The position numbers and the translations under genes were made by a program. The notes under the pieces are model-generated. The model ran no database searches. It was not told where the DNA came from and saw only the letters and a list, made by a program, of their open reading frames with translations. A stretch of 64,000 bases of DNA from Bullera alba (lineage: Eukaryota > Basidiomycota > Tremellomycetes > Tremellales > Bulleraceae): positions 7,031,198-7,095,197 of the forward strand of contig BCIX01000001.1 in assembly GCA_001600095.1 (NCBI GenBank), given 5' to 3'. This document shows positions 47,181 through 58,374 of this stretch, piece after piece. Position 1 is the first letter of the stretch, and each line of letters opens with the position of its first letter.

Positions 47181-47725
47181 ACATCCGACGGGGTGTTACT
47201 CGCAGATTATAATGTTACACTAGGTAATGGAATGTCCAGGGCTTTAGACATAGATGCCAGCGATAAACTCGCCCGCTTGTCGGACATGTTGTAGCCTCGT
47301 ATCATCGATCCACGCTCATGCACTTTGATTACTCTGCATCGTTACCGTAGAGAGCAGCTCGCTCATGATCGATTGATGCTAGCGGAGATGGCCGCCACTC
47401 CTTTCGACCCTTTGACGCGCAGCAACACCTACTGCTGCTATCAAGTGTTCGTCTTGAAGACAAAGAACCATCAATCGACTTCAATTTGGGCACGCGATCT
47501 CGAAGTAGAGTCAGTGGATTGACAGGAGGTGCCGACGTTCTACCAGAATCTGAATTCGGGTCAGCTCAAAGTCCACTGGTTCCCGACCCGACGGAAATAT
47601 CTCAACTCTCGGTCAACGACCTGGATCACATGTTTGCGTTGAGGAAAGATAGGGTGCAGCAGTGGTCTTAGACAATTAAAGAGGAGCACATCACGACTGG
47701 ACGCCTGAAGCTAGATCAGAGCATC
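47181..47725. promoter_or_regulatory. Intergenic region bZIP / DUF726 gene
   Basis: 545 bp between same-strand genes. Frames at 47325-47522 and 47486-47671 have no ATG-led family match. Nothing else seen. Confidence 0.4.
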
Positions 47726-50700
47726 ATGTTGCCCGCGCCGCGACGGACCGGGCAGGCATCCACGCCAACGACGCCGGTGCCGTCGTGGGACCTGGACGAT
47801 GATGAAGGATGGCAGGGTGAGTGATCAACCGAAGGCGATCAGCGAGCATGCGTTGATCTGTACTAGATATGCCCGTGGTACGGTCCGATGACAACCCATT
47901 TGGCTTGGACGAGGAGGAACAGAAGAAATATCACTACCGCCCGCCTGCCCGCCTCGACGCTTTGGACCCAATGACTGACAATGCCTCGGGTAGTGGCCCT
48001 GGAGGCGGAGCGGGCCCATCTTCCAACGCCACTGGCCAGCATCTAGAGCTGGAGGGCGACACCCTTGCGACCGACTCGTGGAGAGAAAAGGCGGCGCAGG
48101 ATGAATCGGATTACACCCGACTCCGGCTGGATGAAGATGAAGAGTCGGAACAAGTCAACATGCGTACCAAATACCTTTTTGACGAGGAAAAGGCAATGAC
48201 ACCTCTGTCTCAAATGCAAGCGACGAAGAATATCCTCACAGAGGGCCAGAGGATAGCCTATGTGGGACTATGTCAACTCGTGGCTAGGAAGCTAGTCAAG
48301 GACTATGGACGAGGCTGGGAGGGGTACAAGGTCAATCTGAGGACCAAGTTGAAAGGAAAGCAAAAGGGGACAGAACCGCCAGTCGTTGAAAGCGCTAGTA
48401 TATGGATGATCAAGATCATGGCCAGATTGTACCAACACATGGAGGTCGCCAGGGAAGGTGAGTCTATCGGAATACCCTGTCCATGCCTCGAATTGAGAGC
48501 CGCTTGAGGACTGACATCTGTTGTCTAGAACAAATCATGATCGAATCACTGGCCGAACACGGTGTCGATCCAGCAGACCTCGTCCCCGCACTGATGACAA
48601 CACACACCGTCTCAAATCCCGATTTCGACCCAAAGGCAAAGAAGGAGGCAGATGCGGAGGCCGAGCGGGCCAAGCAGGGGATAGAGGACGACGTCTCGGA
48701 TACAGAGACAGAGGCACCACCTCCGCCGTACTTGGAAAAAGAGGAAAAGTCATCTCAGCAAACCACATCTTTGACACCGGTTCGGCCTGAACCACTGAAC
48801 TTACCTACTGCTTCCTGCGCATCATCATTCGCCTCGTCATCATCTAGTTCACACAATCAATCTCTGCCCGCTTCGCTTCGGCGGAAGCCCATCAATCCTT
48901 TCGGAGACGACGACGACGACGATGATATGCCGACTTTGCCGTCAAAACCGCCTAATCGCTCAATGTACTCGGAATCCGATTCTCATTCGCCACGCTCAAG
49001 CTCGAGTCATTCGAAAGGATTCAATGCCTTGGGAGAAGAGGGCGAGGATGACGATGGAGATATTGACCAGATCACATCGCCTGTCAAGTCGATCTCCGGC
49101 CCTTCGTACTTTGGCCAAATGGACGACGACGATGGTGATATAGGTCGATCTACCAGTCCTGAACCTCGACCTCTCAAAGCGACCTCTCCCCCAACTTTCG
49201 TGGCATCGCCAACTCAGAGCCCAACCACCGCTTCTCACCCTGGACAGAGCTCTGATCCTGAGCGGACGCCACGGCGGAGTGTCCACACGCCTTTACCGCC
49301 AGAGAACGAAGGCGATATCGCGGATCCCGTCACGCAGGCTATGACCGAGGTCAAAACAGCCTCCGCAGATGGAGCCGACGATAAACCCGCAGTAGAGGAG
49401 ACATTTCACAACATGACATTACCGTCATTGCCCGGTGTGTCGACCAATCTTACCAGTGCCGACGAGCTCGTCACGTTGGATATCCGGTGGACAGTGGTGC
49501 GTGGATCGGAGTTATGGATGTGAGATTTCGACTGATGCGCTTTGTCCAGTTGTGCGACTTGTTCCTCGTGCTCATTGCCGACTCGGTGTACGATGCCCGA
49601 TCGCGCGTGTTCCTAGAGCGACTGGCAGAGTCACTGGGCTTTGGATGGCTCGACGTTGTGCGATTCGAGAACCGAATCACAGAGGCTTTAGAGATTCAGG
49701 AAAGTTTGGAGAAATCGCAACAGGGGCAAATCATCGAAGGTCGACGGAAAGGCGCCCTGCGGAAGCGATATGCCATGATGGGTCTCGCCGCGGTCGGTGA
49801 GTGTGGCCTCAAATACGATTCCAGCTCGCGATATACTAATTAGGATGTAGGTGGTGGACTTGTGATTGGATTGTCGGCTGGTTTGCTGGCTCCAGTCATA
49901 GGAGCAGGATTGGGAGCTGCGTTTGCGACCGTGGGCATCACGGGTACCACGGGATTCCTGGCTGGAGCCGGAGGTGCAGCGGTGATCACGACTGGAGGCG
50001 TGTTGACAGGTGCCAATATCGCCGGAAAGGGAATGGCCCGGAGGACGCGGGAAGTCAGGACGTTTGAGCTGAGACCTCTGCACAATAACAAGCGGGTATC
50101 ATGTTACGTGACTGTTGGAGGGTGAGTGCGTTGTTCTAGTGAGGTTTCGTATGATTGACCCTGTGGGCAGGTTCATGACGGGCAAATTCGACGACGTCAG
50201 ACTACCGTTTTCCGTCCTCGACCCAGTCATCGGAGATGTCCTGTCGACGTTCTGGGAGCCCGAGATGATGTCAGAAATGGGCAGTGCGCTCAAATTACTC
50301 ACGTCTGAGATCCTCACGCAGGTCGGACAACAGGTCCTGGCACAGACCGTCATGACGGCGCTGATGAGCGCTCTGCAATGGCCTATGAGTGAGTGTTAGG
50401 CATCATCTACCGGCAATGTTGCTGATCGCAACGCTTAGTCTTGACGAAACTCGGGTACCTCATCGACAATCCCTGGTCCAACGCGTTGGATCGATCTCGT
50501 GCAGCCGGACTCGTCCTCGCTGACACATTGATCAACCGGCACGCCGGAGTTCGGCCCGTTTCGCTTATCGGCTTCTCGCTCGGCGCACGAGCGATCTTCT
50601 ACGCCTTGGTCGAGCTCGCCAGAGTGAAAGCGTACGGATTGGTCCAAGACGTCTTCCTCTTCGGCACGACGGTCACTGCTTCCAAGCAGACGTGGCTGGA

Positions 50701-51957
50701 AGTGCGGTCCGTGATCGGAGGCAGATTCGTGAATGGCTACGCGAGCAACGACTGGGTACTGGGATACCTCTTCCGAGCGACATCGGGGGGCTTGAACACG
50801 GTCGCAGGGTTGAGACCCGTCGAAGGGGTGTATGGGCTGGAGAATGTCGAGGTGACAGAGATCATCACCGGGCACACGAGTTATCGAAGTTGTATGCCTC
50901 AATTGCTGGCAAAAGTCGGCTTTCTCGTCACCGCGGACTACTTTGACGAACCAGAGGTGAGTTCAACACAACGGCACCTCGTGAGGATCTTCTGACTGAT
51001 CGCGTCATGTAGGACCCGGATGTGGACCAGACTGTGCAGGAGCGAACAATCGTCAACGAGGCAGAGGAAGAGGCCAAGAAGAAACGGAAGAAAGTACTGG
51101 GCATCTTCCCCCGCCGCAAGCCAACAGCCAGCGGAAGCGCCACTCCAGCTGGCAGCCGCCAAGCGAGCGGTGTCAATCCGTCCAAATCATACAACGAGGA
51201 GTTTGATCTTCCGCCCGAAGCGGACCAAGGCAAGACCCAAAAGGTCATTATCGATGACGATGACGACGATCTGCCACCCAGAGAGGACGACGGGGACATC
51301 GGCCTTTCAGTCGAAGACGATGACGAGACGGAAGCCGAGCAGAAAGAGAGGATACGTATCGAGCTCGAGAAGATGAAGGCAGAGGAGGAAAAGGCCTTGG
51401 AGGCGATACCCAAGACCGCCGGCTTCGATTTCGCTGCCATCTCCAGGGAACTTGGCAAGGAGATCGATGTGGAGAAGCTCAAAGAGCCCAGTCCAAGGAC
51501 ACCCTCATCGGCCGCCTCAAACAGTAGCCTGAACCCCTCAACGTATATCGAGAGGACAGGTTCCGCCCCTCCGAACATCAAGGACGACGCTTTCGCGACC
51601 GACGGCGAGACCGACGAATCAAGCTATACCTATCCAACGGGCAACCCGCCTTCCATCGTCAGAGCGGCCTCTTACGTGGATACGACAGAGCACGCCCTGG
51701 GCACCAGCGTTGCGAATATGACTCTCGACATGTCGTCTTGGGACAAACCCGTCGAAAGGGGCAGGATCTCGCCTACACCTTCTTTCAACGCTTGGTCCGG
51801 TGGTCCCTCCTCCACGACTTCCTCTGGATTCCCAATGAGGGCGGCTCCACCGGCGAGACCGCACCCACCAGAATTTATGATGTCAAATCCCTTCGCGTCG
51901 GATTCGTGGGGGAATGACAAAAAGGATGACGACATGGCGACGAAGAACCCTTGGTAA
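47726..51957 (+). CDS. MIL1: DUF726 family membrane alpha/beta-hydrolase-like protein (Mil1/TMCO4-like)
   Basis: Large protein of about 1,250 residues. ATG 47726 begins MLPAPRRTGQASTP; exon 2 starts at the codon split by the intron ending 47873. The N-terminal half is low-complexity and acidic, the middle has Ser/Pro-rich linkers. The DUF726 core follows: DLFLVLIADSVYDARSRVFL, RKRYAMMGLAAVGGGLVIGL and GLLAPVIGAGLGAAF (paired hydrophobic segments), then RPVSLIGFSLGARAIFYALV with the lipase-like GxSxG motif (GFSLG), DVFLFGTTV and GRFVNGYASNDWVLGYLFR. The tail is charged and contains EAEEEAKKKRKKVLGIF. NPF tripeptides occur three times (DDNPFGL, PINPFGD, MSNPFAS). Yeast Mil1 binds the AP-1R adaptor; the NPFs suggest EH-domain contacts as well. 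Confidence 0.9.
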
Positions 51958-52658
51958 TTGGTGTACGATCATTGTGGATCATCTTATGCATGGGCGCCAG
52001 TGTAGCATTGGTATCAGACGCAGCGAGGTACAGTGAATGAGAGAGACAAGTCACTTGACAGGGTGACCCGAGCTCGTCGATAGGTTTCGCAAGTCTCACT
52101 CTGGGAACGACTTCATCACAGGCAGAGGGTAAGGCTATACTATCAGTCACCTCTTCACAAGCAGGCACATAAACGAGTCAAAAAGGAGTCCAATCTAGCG
52201 TCGGCGCGATTCCACAGCCGAGGACGAGCGCTGTCCGCTGATGATCGATGATCAATGATCTGGATTGCACGGCCAATATTTGCGCGAGCTTGATTTCTCG
52301 GCGATGCCCTTCTATCCGCTTTGGCCCTCGGAGGACTTCGGCGACTGCTTGATACAAGAGGCCGACCGCGAGCACCTGGTCTACCGTAGCCCACGCGACG
52401 ACATGCATGAGTCAGCATGACCGCATCGCATGCATCGCAGAGCCCAGGTTTAGAACACCTGACAGGCTTGACAGACAGCAGGGCAGAGGCAGACTTTATC
52501 GGACCGAATCTGGCCGAAGGGAGGTTCCCGGCGGATTCCCGGCTGATTTCCACTAACCTTTACCGGTCTCTGTCCAGGCTGTAGTTCTATAAGAACGTCC
52601 TTCTCAGCGAGGTAAGCAGAGGGCCCAGTCTCCAAGCATACAGACTCACTGATACACC
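51958..52658. promoter_or_regulatory. Intergenic region DUF726 / GH43
   Basis: 701 bp between same-strand genes. A short GATC-rich repeat (TGATGATCGATGATCAATGATC, 52239-52260, split here as tandem TGATC/GATGATC units) is the only structure I see. Frames on minus (52155-52713) have no family. Confidence 0.4.
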
Positions 52659-53697
52659 ATGACACCTCCCCTAGTCGAGCACATCTATGTCGCAGACCCA
52701 TCTGCCCACTCATTCAATGGCCGGATCTACGTCTACCCCTCCCACGACCGCGAGTCCAACATCCCTTTCAATGACAGAGGCGATCAGTACGACATGGCCG
52801 ACTACCATATCATCTCGATGGACGATGTCGGCGGCAAGGTTACCGATCACGGAGTCGCTCTCAGGCAAGAAGACGTTCCTTGGGTGTCGAAGCAGCTCTG
52901 GGCACCAGATTGCGCAAAGGGTACAGATGGGAAATACTACCTCTACTTCCCGGCCCGAGACAAGAAGGGTGAGTCTCAAGGAATCGCGTGAGATGAGTCC
53001 AACGATACTGACAACGTGGATAGGCATCTTCAGGATCGGTGTGGCTGTGAGCGATGTTCCAGAAGGACCATTCACGCCAGGACCGGAGCCGATTCAGGGC
53101 AGTTTCTCCATCGACCCAGCTACGTTTGTCGACGATGACGGCTCAGCATACATGTACTTTGGAGGAATCTGGGGAGGTCAACTCCAATGCTATTCCAGAC
53201 CCAACGGCGGTGACTTCAACCCCGATCTCGACGGCCCTCACGAGCCCTCTGGCAGCGGAGTCAAGGCACTGTGTCCGCGAGTCGCAAAGCTCAACTCGGA
53301 CATGAAGACGATAGACGGGGAAGTCCAGGAGGTGCAAATTGTCGACGACGAGGGTAAACCACTACTAGCGGATGATCACGAACGACGGTTCTTCGAGGCG
53401 GCTTGGTTGCACAAGCGTAATGGACTCTACTACTTCTCTTACTCTACCGGCGACACGCATTACATCTCCTACGGAACCTCCACCTCGCCTCTGGGCCCGT
53501 TCACCTACAAGGGCAAGATCCTGGAGCCGGTGGTCGGGTGGACCACTCACCACAGCATCGTCGAACACAAGGGCAGATGGTGGTTGTTCTACCATGATTG
53601 CGAGCTGAGCAAAGGAGTGGACCACCTCAGGAGCGCAAAGGCTCTCGAGCTGCACTTTGATGAGGAGGGGAATATCAGGACGGAGAAGCCACAGTAG
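52659..53697 (+). CDS. Glycoside hydrolase family 43 (arabinofuranosidase/xylosidase-type)
   Basis: Five-bladed beta-propeller glycosidase acting on arabinose- or xylose-containing chains. Two exons, 52659-52968 and 53024-53697, give 327 residues. The N-terminal VADPSAHSFNGRIYVYPSHD holds the catalytic base Asp; APDCAKGTDGKYYLYFPARD, FSIDPATFVDDDGSAYMYFG (the pKa-modulating Asp region) and ERRFFEAAWLHKRNGLYYFS (catalytic acid Glu in FFEA) follow in order; HHSIVEHKGRWWLFYHDCEL is the final blade. No signal peptide is visible, so the enzyme is predicted intracellular unless an exon is missed upstream. Exact substrate cannot be fixed. Confidence 0.93.
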
Positions 53698-54220
53698 ATC
53701 AGTAGTAGGTATGGTCATCATCTGTAGCATAAACCAGCGATCATTACTTGCAATGCACTCCTGCACGATACTAGACGTCCAGATATCGTACGCACCGTGA
53801 TCGTGGAGATGCTCTCCTGGATCGTGCATCAGCGCATCAGCCTGTCAGCTAGCTAGCGCTGAAAGCGTCGAGCACGCAGGCGGATTGCGCATGCCTAAGG
53901 GCCTTTCCTCGCGGGTCTAAGAGGTCGTCTACATTAGGCGCCCCCAGCTGCCGGGTTATGCATCACTCCGCTTGTCCGCGATTCAACCGCGACGTTGTCG
54001 CGCAACCCGGGTGCGCGAGAAGGTCGCGGATGAAATGGATGTAGGCAGCTTATCACAGACTAGAGATTTCGGTTGCGGCTGGTCTGCGACCCGTTTGCGA
54101 CTCGTCTTGTGAGTAGGCTTCTACTCGGGCTTGACTGAAATCGCTCTGCATAGATAGACGATCACTCGGCGCAGCGCGGATCGGCTACGCTCTACCTCTT
54201 TCTTATGGACCATTGGACTT
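53698..54220. other. Intergenic region between convergent genes, with GC-rich hairpin
   Basis: 523 bp between the stops of GH43 (+) and the F-box gene (-). It contains a hairpin with perfect 7-bp arms TCGCGCA...TGCGCGA at 53998-54018 around ACCCGGG, and AGCTAGCTAGCGCT near 53849. No gene. Confidence 0.45.
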
Positions 54221-55853
54221 TTACATTGGTCTGAATAGTCTTCCTGTACTCGTACGCAGTAGTGCCCAAGCCTCATCTGGCAGCTTCAGTTCTCTACCCG
54301 ACGTACTCCACGTCCTCTTCTCCCCGATCATCTGGTAGATCTGGTCCAACACGGGTATCGGCACTGCCCTCCCTTCAAAGTACGTCTGATCCTTCCATAG
54401 ATGGTCCGCGCCTCCATCACACTCGTGCATGGAATCTGGGTTGTACTGATGATACAGCTTTGGATCGACGTTAAGCATTTCCAGTCGGCGAATGTGGAAC
54501 ATGTCGTCAACGCCGTTGGCGTAGGACCGGATGATAGAACCGTTTATCCTCTTGTCATACCAGGTGGATGGGTCGCGATCAGGATCCGGAGTAGCGGAGA
54601 AGATGACGGTGCCGAGCTTCAGGCATTCCCTGAGCCGCATCACAGTGGAGAAGGCGATAGAGCCTTCGGGGTATGCCATAGTTGCCCGGCTCGAATGCGT
54701 CCCCGGTCCTTGCCATCCCCTTGTCCGACATGAAATGATGATCTCCTCCAGATTGTGTACCCGGGGAATCAATACGCTCTGTTGCACATCACAACAAACT
54801 TCAGTCGAGTATACGTCAGGCCCAAAGAGCCACCCACCTCGATGTCCGTTTTCTCTTCCGACCGTATCATCCGTCCCAACACCAGTGTCTTGAGATTCGC
54901 CAATCCTGGCCCTGGCATGTCGTCGCACATTTTATACAGCTTGGGTAACGCAACACCAAGGCCAAGGTAGTTACCACTCCAGGTAAACGAGATGCTCCAT
55001 GGACCGGATGGTCTCCAAAACCGGGTCAGACGGAGACACCCCGCCAACCTCCTCATCAATCTCACCTCGCTCCCGCGCTGCACTATTATACCAATCCCTG
55101 TCCAGTGTGAGATGGGTGACCGTGCTCATGGTATGCTTTAAGATCATGTCGAAGGCTTCTGCATCCGCCAGATCGATGTCCAAACTTAAGTGCGATAAGC
55201 GGCTGAGCTTCGCGGAGGGCTGCATTGGCGTATCTCGACTCGACACGAATTCGTATGTAGAACCACCGTTCCATTGGCATATGACAAGTTTCAATTGGTC
55301 GACATTTGGTACGCTGAGGAAGAAGGTCGACAGGTGTTGACCAAGATGAGGAATGGCGAAATGTGCGGAGGCTTTGGTGACTCCTTCCATACGAGGGAAC
55401 CTCTGATCATTGTCATACAAAGAGTTCAAGCGCGGAACGAGGCCCTCGGAATCCGCGAGGTCGTCCCAATACGTCTCGATGTTGAGCTCAGACAATGAAG
55501 TTGCAACCAAGTCCAGAATATGTCTTGGGATATCCCCCAGATCCGGAGTGACCCCTAATTTGAAGGACCTGGCGGCCAGTCTTCGAGGCGGATGGCTGCG
55601 GAAGGCATTTGCAGTATGCTGGTATCTCGACGTCAAGATCTTCGTCCACTCTTCCACGATGTCCTGGTGAGGGCCATATAACTGTTTTAGGTCATCGTGA
55701 CTTAGATGACAGATGACATGTGACATTGGTCCAAATGACGGTCTCCGCGGCTTTTCTAGTTGTATGACATGTCAAGGCGAGCGCTCGGGCCGAGGGTAGG
55801 TCGAGGTGTCGAGCGATGGAGTCGAGTATCTCCTGTGGCAGATCGACAAGCAT
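54221..55853 (-). CDS. F-box protein, reading frame apparently interrupted
   Basis: Starts MLVDLPQEILDSIARHLDLP, a classic F-box start, continuing ALALTCHTTRKAAETVIWTN. The rest is leucine-rich-repeat-like: LKQLYGPHQDIVEEWTKILT, PRLNSLYDNDQRFPRMEGVT, LSRLSHLSLDIDLADAEAFD, then ANLKTLVLGRMIRSEEK, SVLIPRVHNLEEIIISC and a C-terminal ELKLPDEAWALLRTSTGRLF. The intron between TDIE and SVLIP is canonical. Two joins fail: near 55,695-55,735 the frame after VTCHLSS meets a stop and the next part lies in another frame, and near 54,972-54,985 LVYLEW is followed at once by a stop while GNYLGLGVALPKLYKM continues one frame over. I found no canonical intron solving both, so sequence indels or a pseudogene are likely. 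Confidence 0.55.
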
Positions 55854-56145
55854 GTTGTCAAAGCTGGTAGAGACAAAAGTGACGGCGAGCACTAGTAGTG
55901 TGTGTTCATGTCAAGGTGCAAGTATGACAGTCGAAGTCGCCAGAACTCAGCAATGAGCGAGCATCAGCCGAGGGAGCATGATCGGGAGCGCGGAGCCCCG
56001 CATGTTTCGGAAGAAAGATCGCAAGGTCAGAGTGACTCAGAAAGAGACGAACGATATGGCAGAGGTGCTCGACAATGCAGCTCTCATCCTCTCCGCGTGA
56101 TATAGCTCCGCCCAGATCTGCCTCACCGTCACTCATCTCATCAAA
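55854..56145. promoter_or_regulatory. Divergent promoter region F-box / HDHD2-like
   Basis: 292 bp between start codons. No gene seen. Confidence 0.4.
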
Positions 56146-57275
56146 ATGCCTCGGTATGTGTCAGACCCCCGCGGGCTTCCTGCTCTGACAGTTTCAGGAC
56201 GAAGATCACCGCCCTACTCATTGACCTGAATGGAACGCTTCACCTCGGCTCGAAACCCACTCGCAATGCTGTCGAGGCAGTACGCAAGCTACGAGCTGCT
56301 GCGGTCCCCTTTTTCTTCTGGTGAGCAATCAAATGATCTATCGACTCTGCTCATTCTGACTGACGGCGCTGATTTGTGACAGCTCGAACTCCACGAAAGA
56401 GTCGACTCCGAGCTTACTGGCAAAGCTGAATGACATGGGCTTTGACGTCAAACCCAGGGAGCTCATCACATCGCTCGGTGCATGTCGAGATCTTGTACAG
56501 CAGCGGAATCTCAAGTGAGTTCTGCTCACGCACCTTAATTAGTGTACCGCTTTACCGGTCTGAGCAAAGCGGACCGGCAGTGCTGAGAGCTGACCGGTGA
56601 CCTCCGTGTCGAATCATAGTCCATTCTTACTACTTTCCGATTCCGCCAAAGAGGAGTTTTCAGATCTGCCCATCTCCGCTACAAATGCCAAAAGGCCGTT
56701 CGACTCGGTCATACTGGGCCTAGACCCGCCTTCACTATGCTACCAAGAGCTCAACAAGGCATTCAGGATACTCAAACGGGAGCCAATCTCACATTCGGAT
56801 TCCAAACCAGTAGACGGGAGTGCTCCGGTATTGATAGCGCCTCACGCATCGCTATACCAGCAATCCCCGGCCAGTGACGATATGCCCGAAGGTCTCTCAT
56901 TGGGCATAGGCCCGTTTGTGCGCGCGTTAGAAGTATCCAGTGGGGTAGAAGCGGAGTTGATGGGCAAGCCAACGAAGCGATTCTTCGAACTGGCCATCGC
57001 TCGGTTGAAAGAGCTGCATGGGGTGGGGGACGGTCAATTGGCAATGGAGAACATCGCAGTGATAGGGGATGATATCGTGAATGACCTGGGACAAGGCGCT
57101 AAGGACCTGGGGCTGCAGAGGATACTAGGTGAGTAGTGATGGCAGATCAAGCGATGGTAATTGCTGAGTTCTTGCAGTCAAGACCGGCAAGTTTCGTCCC
57201 GACTTGCCCTCGGATAGTCAGCCAAATCAAATAGTAGAAGATTTCAGCACATTTATAGATGACCTGCTTGCGTGA
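56146..57275 (+). CDS. HAD-superfamily phosphatase, HDHD2/LHPP-like
   Basis: Haloacid dehalogenase-type hydrolase. The 8-nt first exon (ATGCCTCG) joins ACGAAGATC... to read MPRTKITALLIDLNGTLHLG; note the catalytic motif I is DLNGT where the second Asp is replaced by Asn, as in several HDHD2/LHPP-type sequences. Motif II Ser/Thr: PFFFCSNSTKESTPSLLAKL. Cap region and motif III include GKPTKRFFELAIARLKEL (Lys), and motif IV is VIGDDIVNDLGQGAKDLGLQ (GDD). The final exon gives VKTGKFRPDLPSDSQPNQ and ends in DDLLA. Five exons. LHPP acts on phospho-His/Lys/PPi; the true substrate is unknown. Confidence 0.85.
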
Positions 57276-57472
57276 ACTCTCCATTGTCGCTTCGTCACCA
57301 CACAGCCATTGGTGCTGGACGAAGCCTTGACCCAGGAGTTACGCAACGGCACCGGTCCACATGTTTCCTTCCAAACAATGCATACTGCGACTTGCAGAGC
57401 CTGAGTTGTCCTCATCTCCCTGCCAATACACGAGCGCACGATTGCCCAGACTCAGCGCCCAAAAGCATGCAC

Positions 57473-57984
57473 TTATGCAGCAATGGTAACCTCAACCTCG
57501 ACTCCGGGTTCAAGGGAGATGGAGGTCTAGAGATTGTCAGCGCCATTTTAAGCCCGGATCGAAACGGCAACTCACGATCTGCTTGACGACGTCAGCGGAA
57601 GAGTTGAGGTCGATGAGTCGCTTGTGGATCCTCATCTCGTATCGGTCCCAGGTCTTCGAACCCTCACCACATGGGCTGAAAGGGGGAAGGAGTCAGCTTA
57701 ACGTCCAGAGACCCATTCCGTGTAGCTCACGTCTTTCGGGTGGTGTGCTTGAGGACCTTGGTTGGGAGCCTGACTGGGCCCTTGACTCGGAGGTCTCTGT
57801 CCTTGGCTCGGTTGATGAGGTCGGCGCAGACTATGCAGCGTGTCAATTCTTGTCCTCCGCATTTCTCCGTCCATCACTCACACTTCTCCAGAGGCTTGAC
57901 GTTTCGCGAGGTGAGGGTGATCCTGATCTTGTGGATCTTGGCGGCACCAGCACCGGATTTGTCGAGGTCGTCCTTGTAATCCAT
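57473..57984 (-). CDS. RPS20: 40S ribosomal protein uS10 (Rps20)
   Basis: Small-subunit ribosomal protein near the mRNA channel. Four exons read [94 protein letters not shown] and [20 protein letters not shown], ending IAA. This is a full-length match to eukaryotic uS10. The start sits in an A-rich leader (AACCAAAAAACAATCACAATGG on the coding strand), a strong translation context. The stop lies about 200 bp from that of the HDHD2-like gene (convergent). Confidence 0.95.
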
Positions 57985-58374
57985 TGTGATTGTTTTTTGG
58001 TTTTTAGTCGTGTGAGACTGGCGACTTAGCTATTCCTGGGTTTGGGGAATGAGCAGGCAAAGTGACCAGACGTGGAGAAGAGGCTGTATAGGATGGTGAT
58101 GCACGAAAAGTTAGAGGCAGCGAGCGAGGAGGGGATTCCAGCGGCGTTATCCGGAGTTTCGTTTGTGGGCACAGATCGGTTTGTTGTTGTGGCTGTGAGT
58201 TCTCAGTCCTTTGGTTTCAGCTTCCGACGGAAGTTGTAGACCACGTGTCAGGATCTTCGACTTTTGCTTGAGCCTCTTGCTCGACTGAGTGCTGGCCACT
58301 GCTGCTTGCTTCATCTTGGACATTGCTTGGAAGTCTCAATCAGCAGCTCATAGTCACTCGCGTGATCAAACAAG
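57985..58374. promoter_or_regulatory. Shared divergent promoter RPS20 / TRM112
   Basis: 390 bp between start codons. On the uS10 side the leader is rich in adenines. One CACGTG lies near 58241. No additional gene. Confidence 0.4.

Noticed and set aside
50928..51581. 217-codon minus frame opposite the DUF726 gene tail
   Set aside because: Serine-run shadow of the Glu/Asp-rich plus frame.
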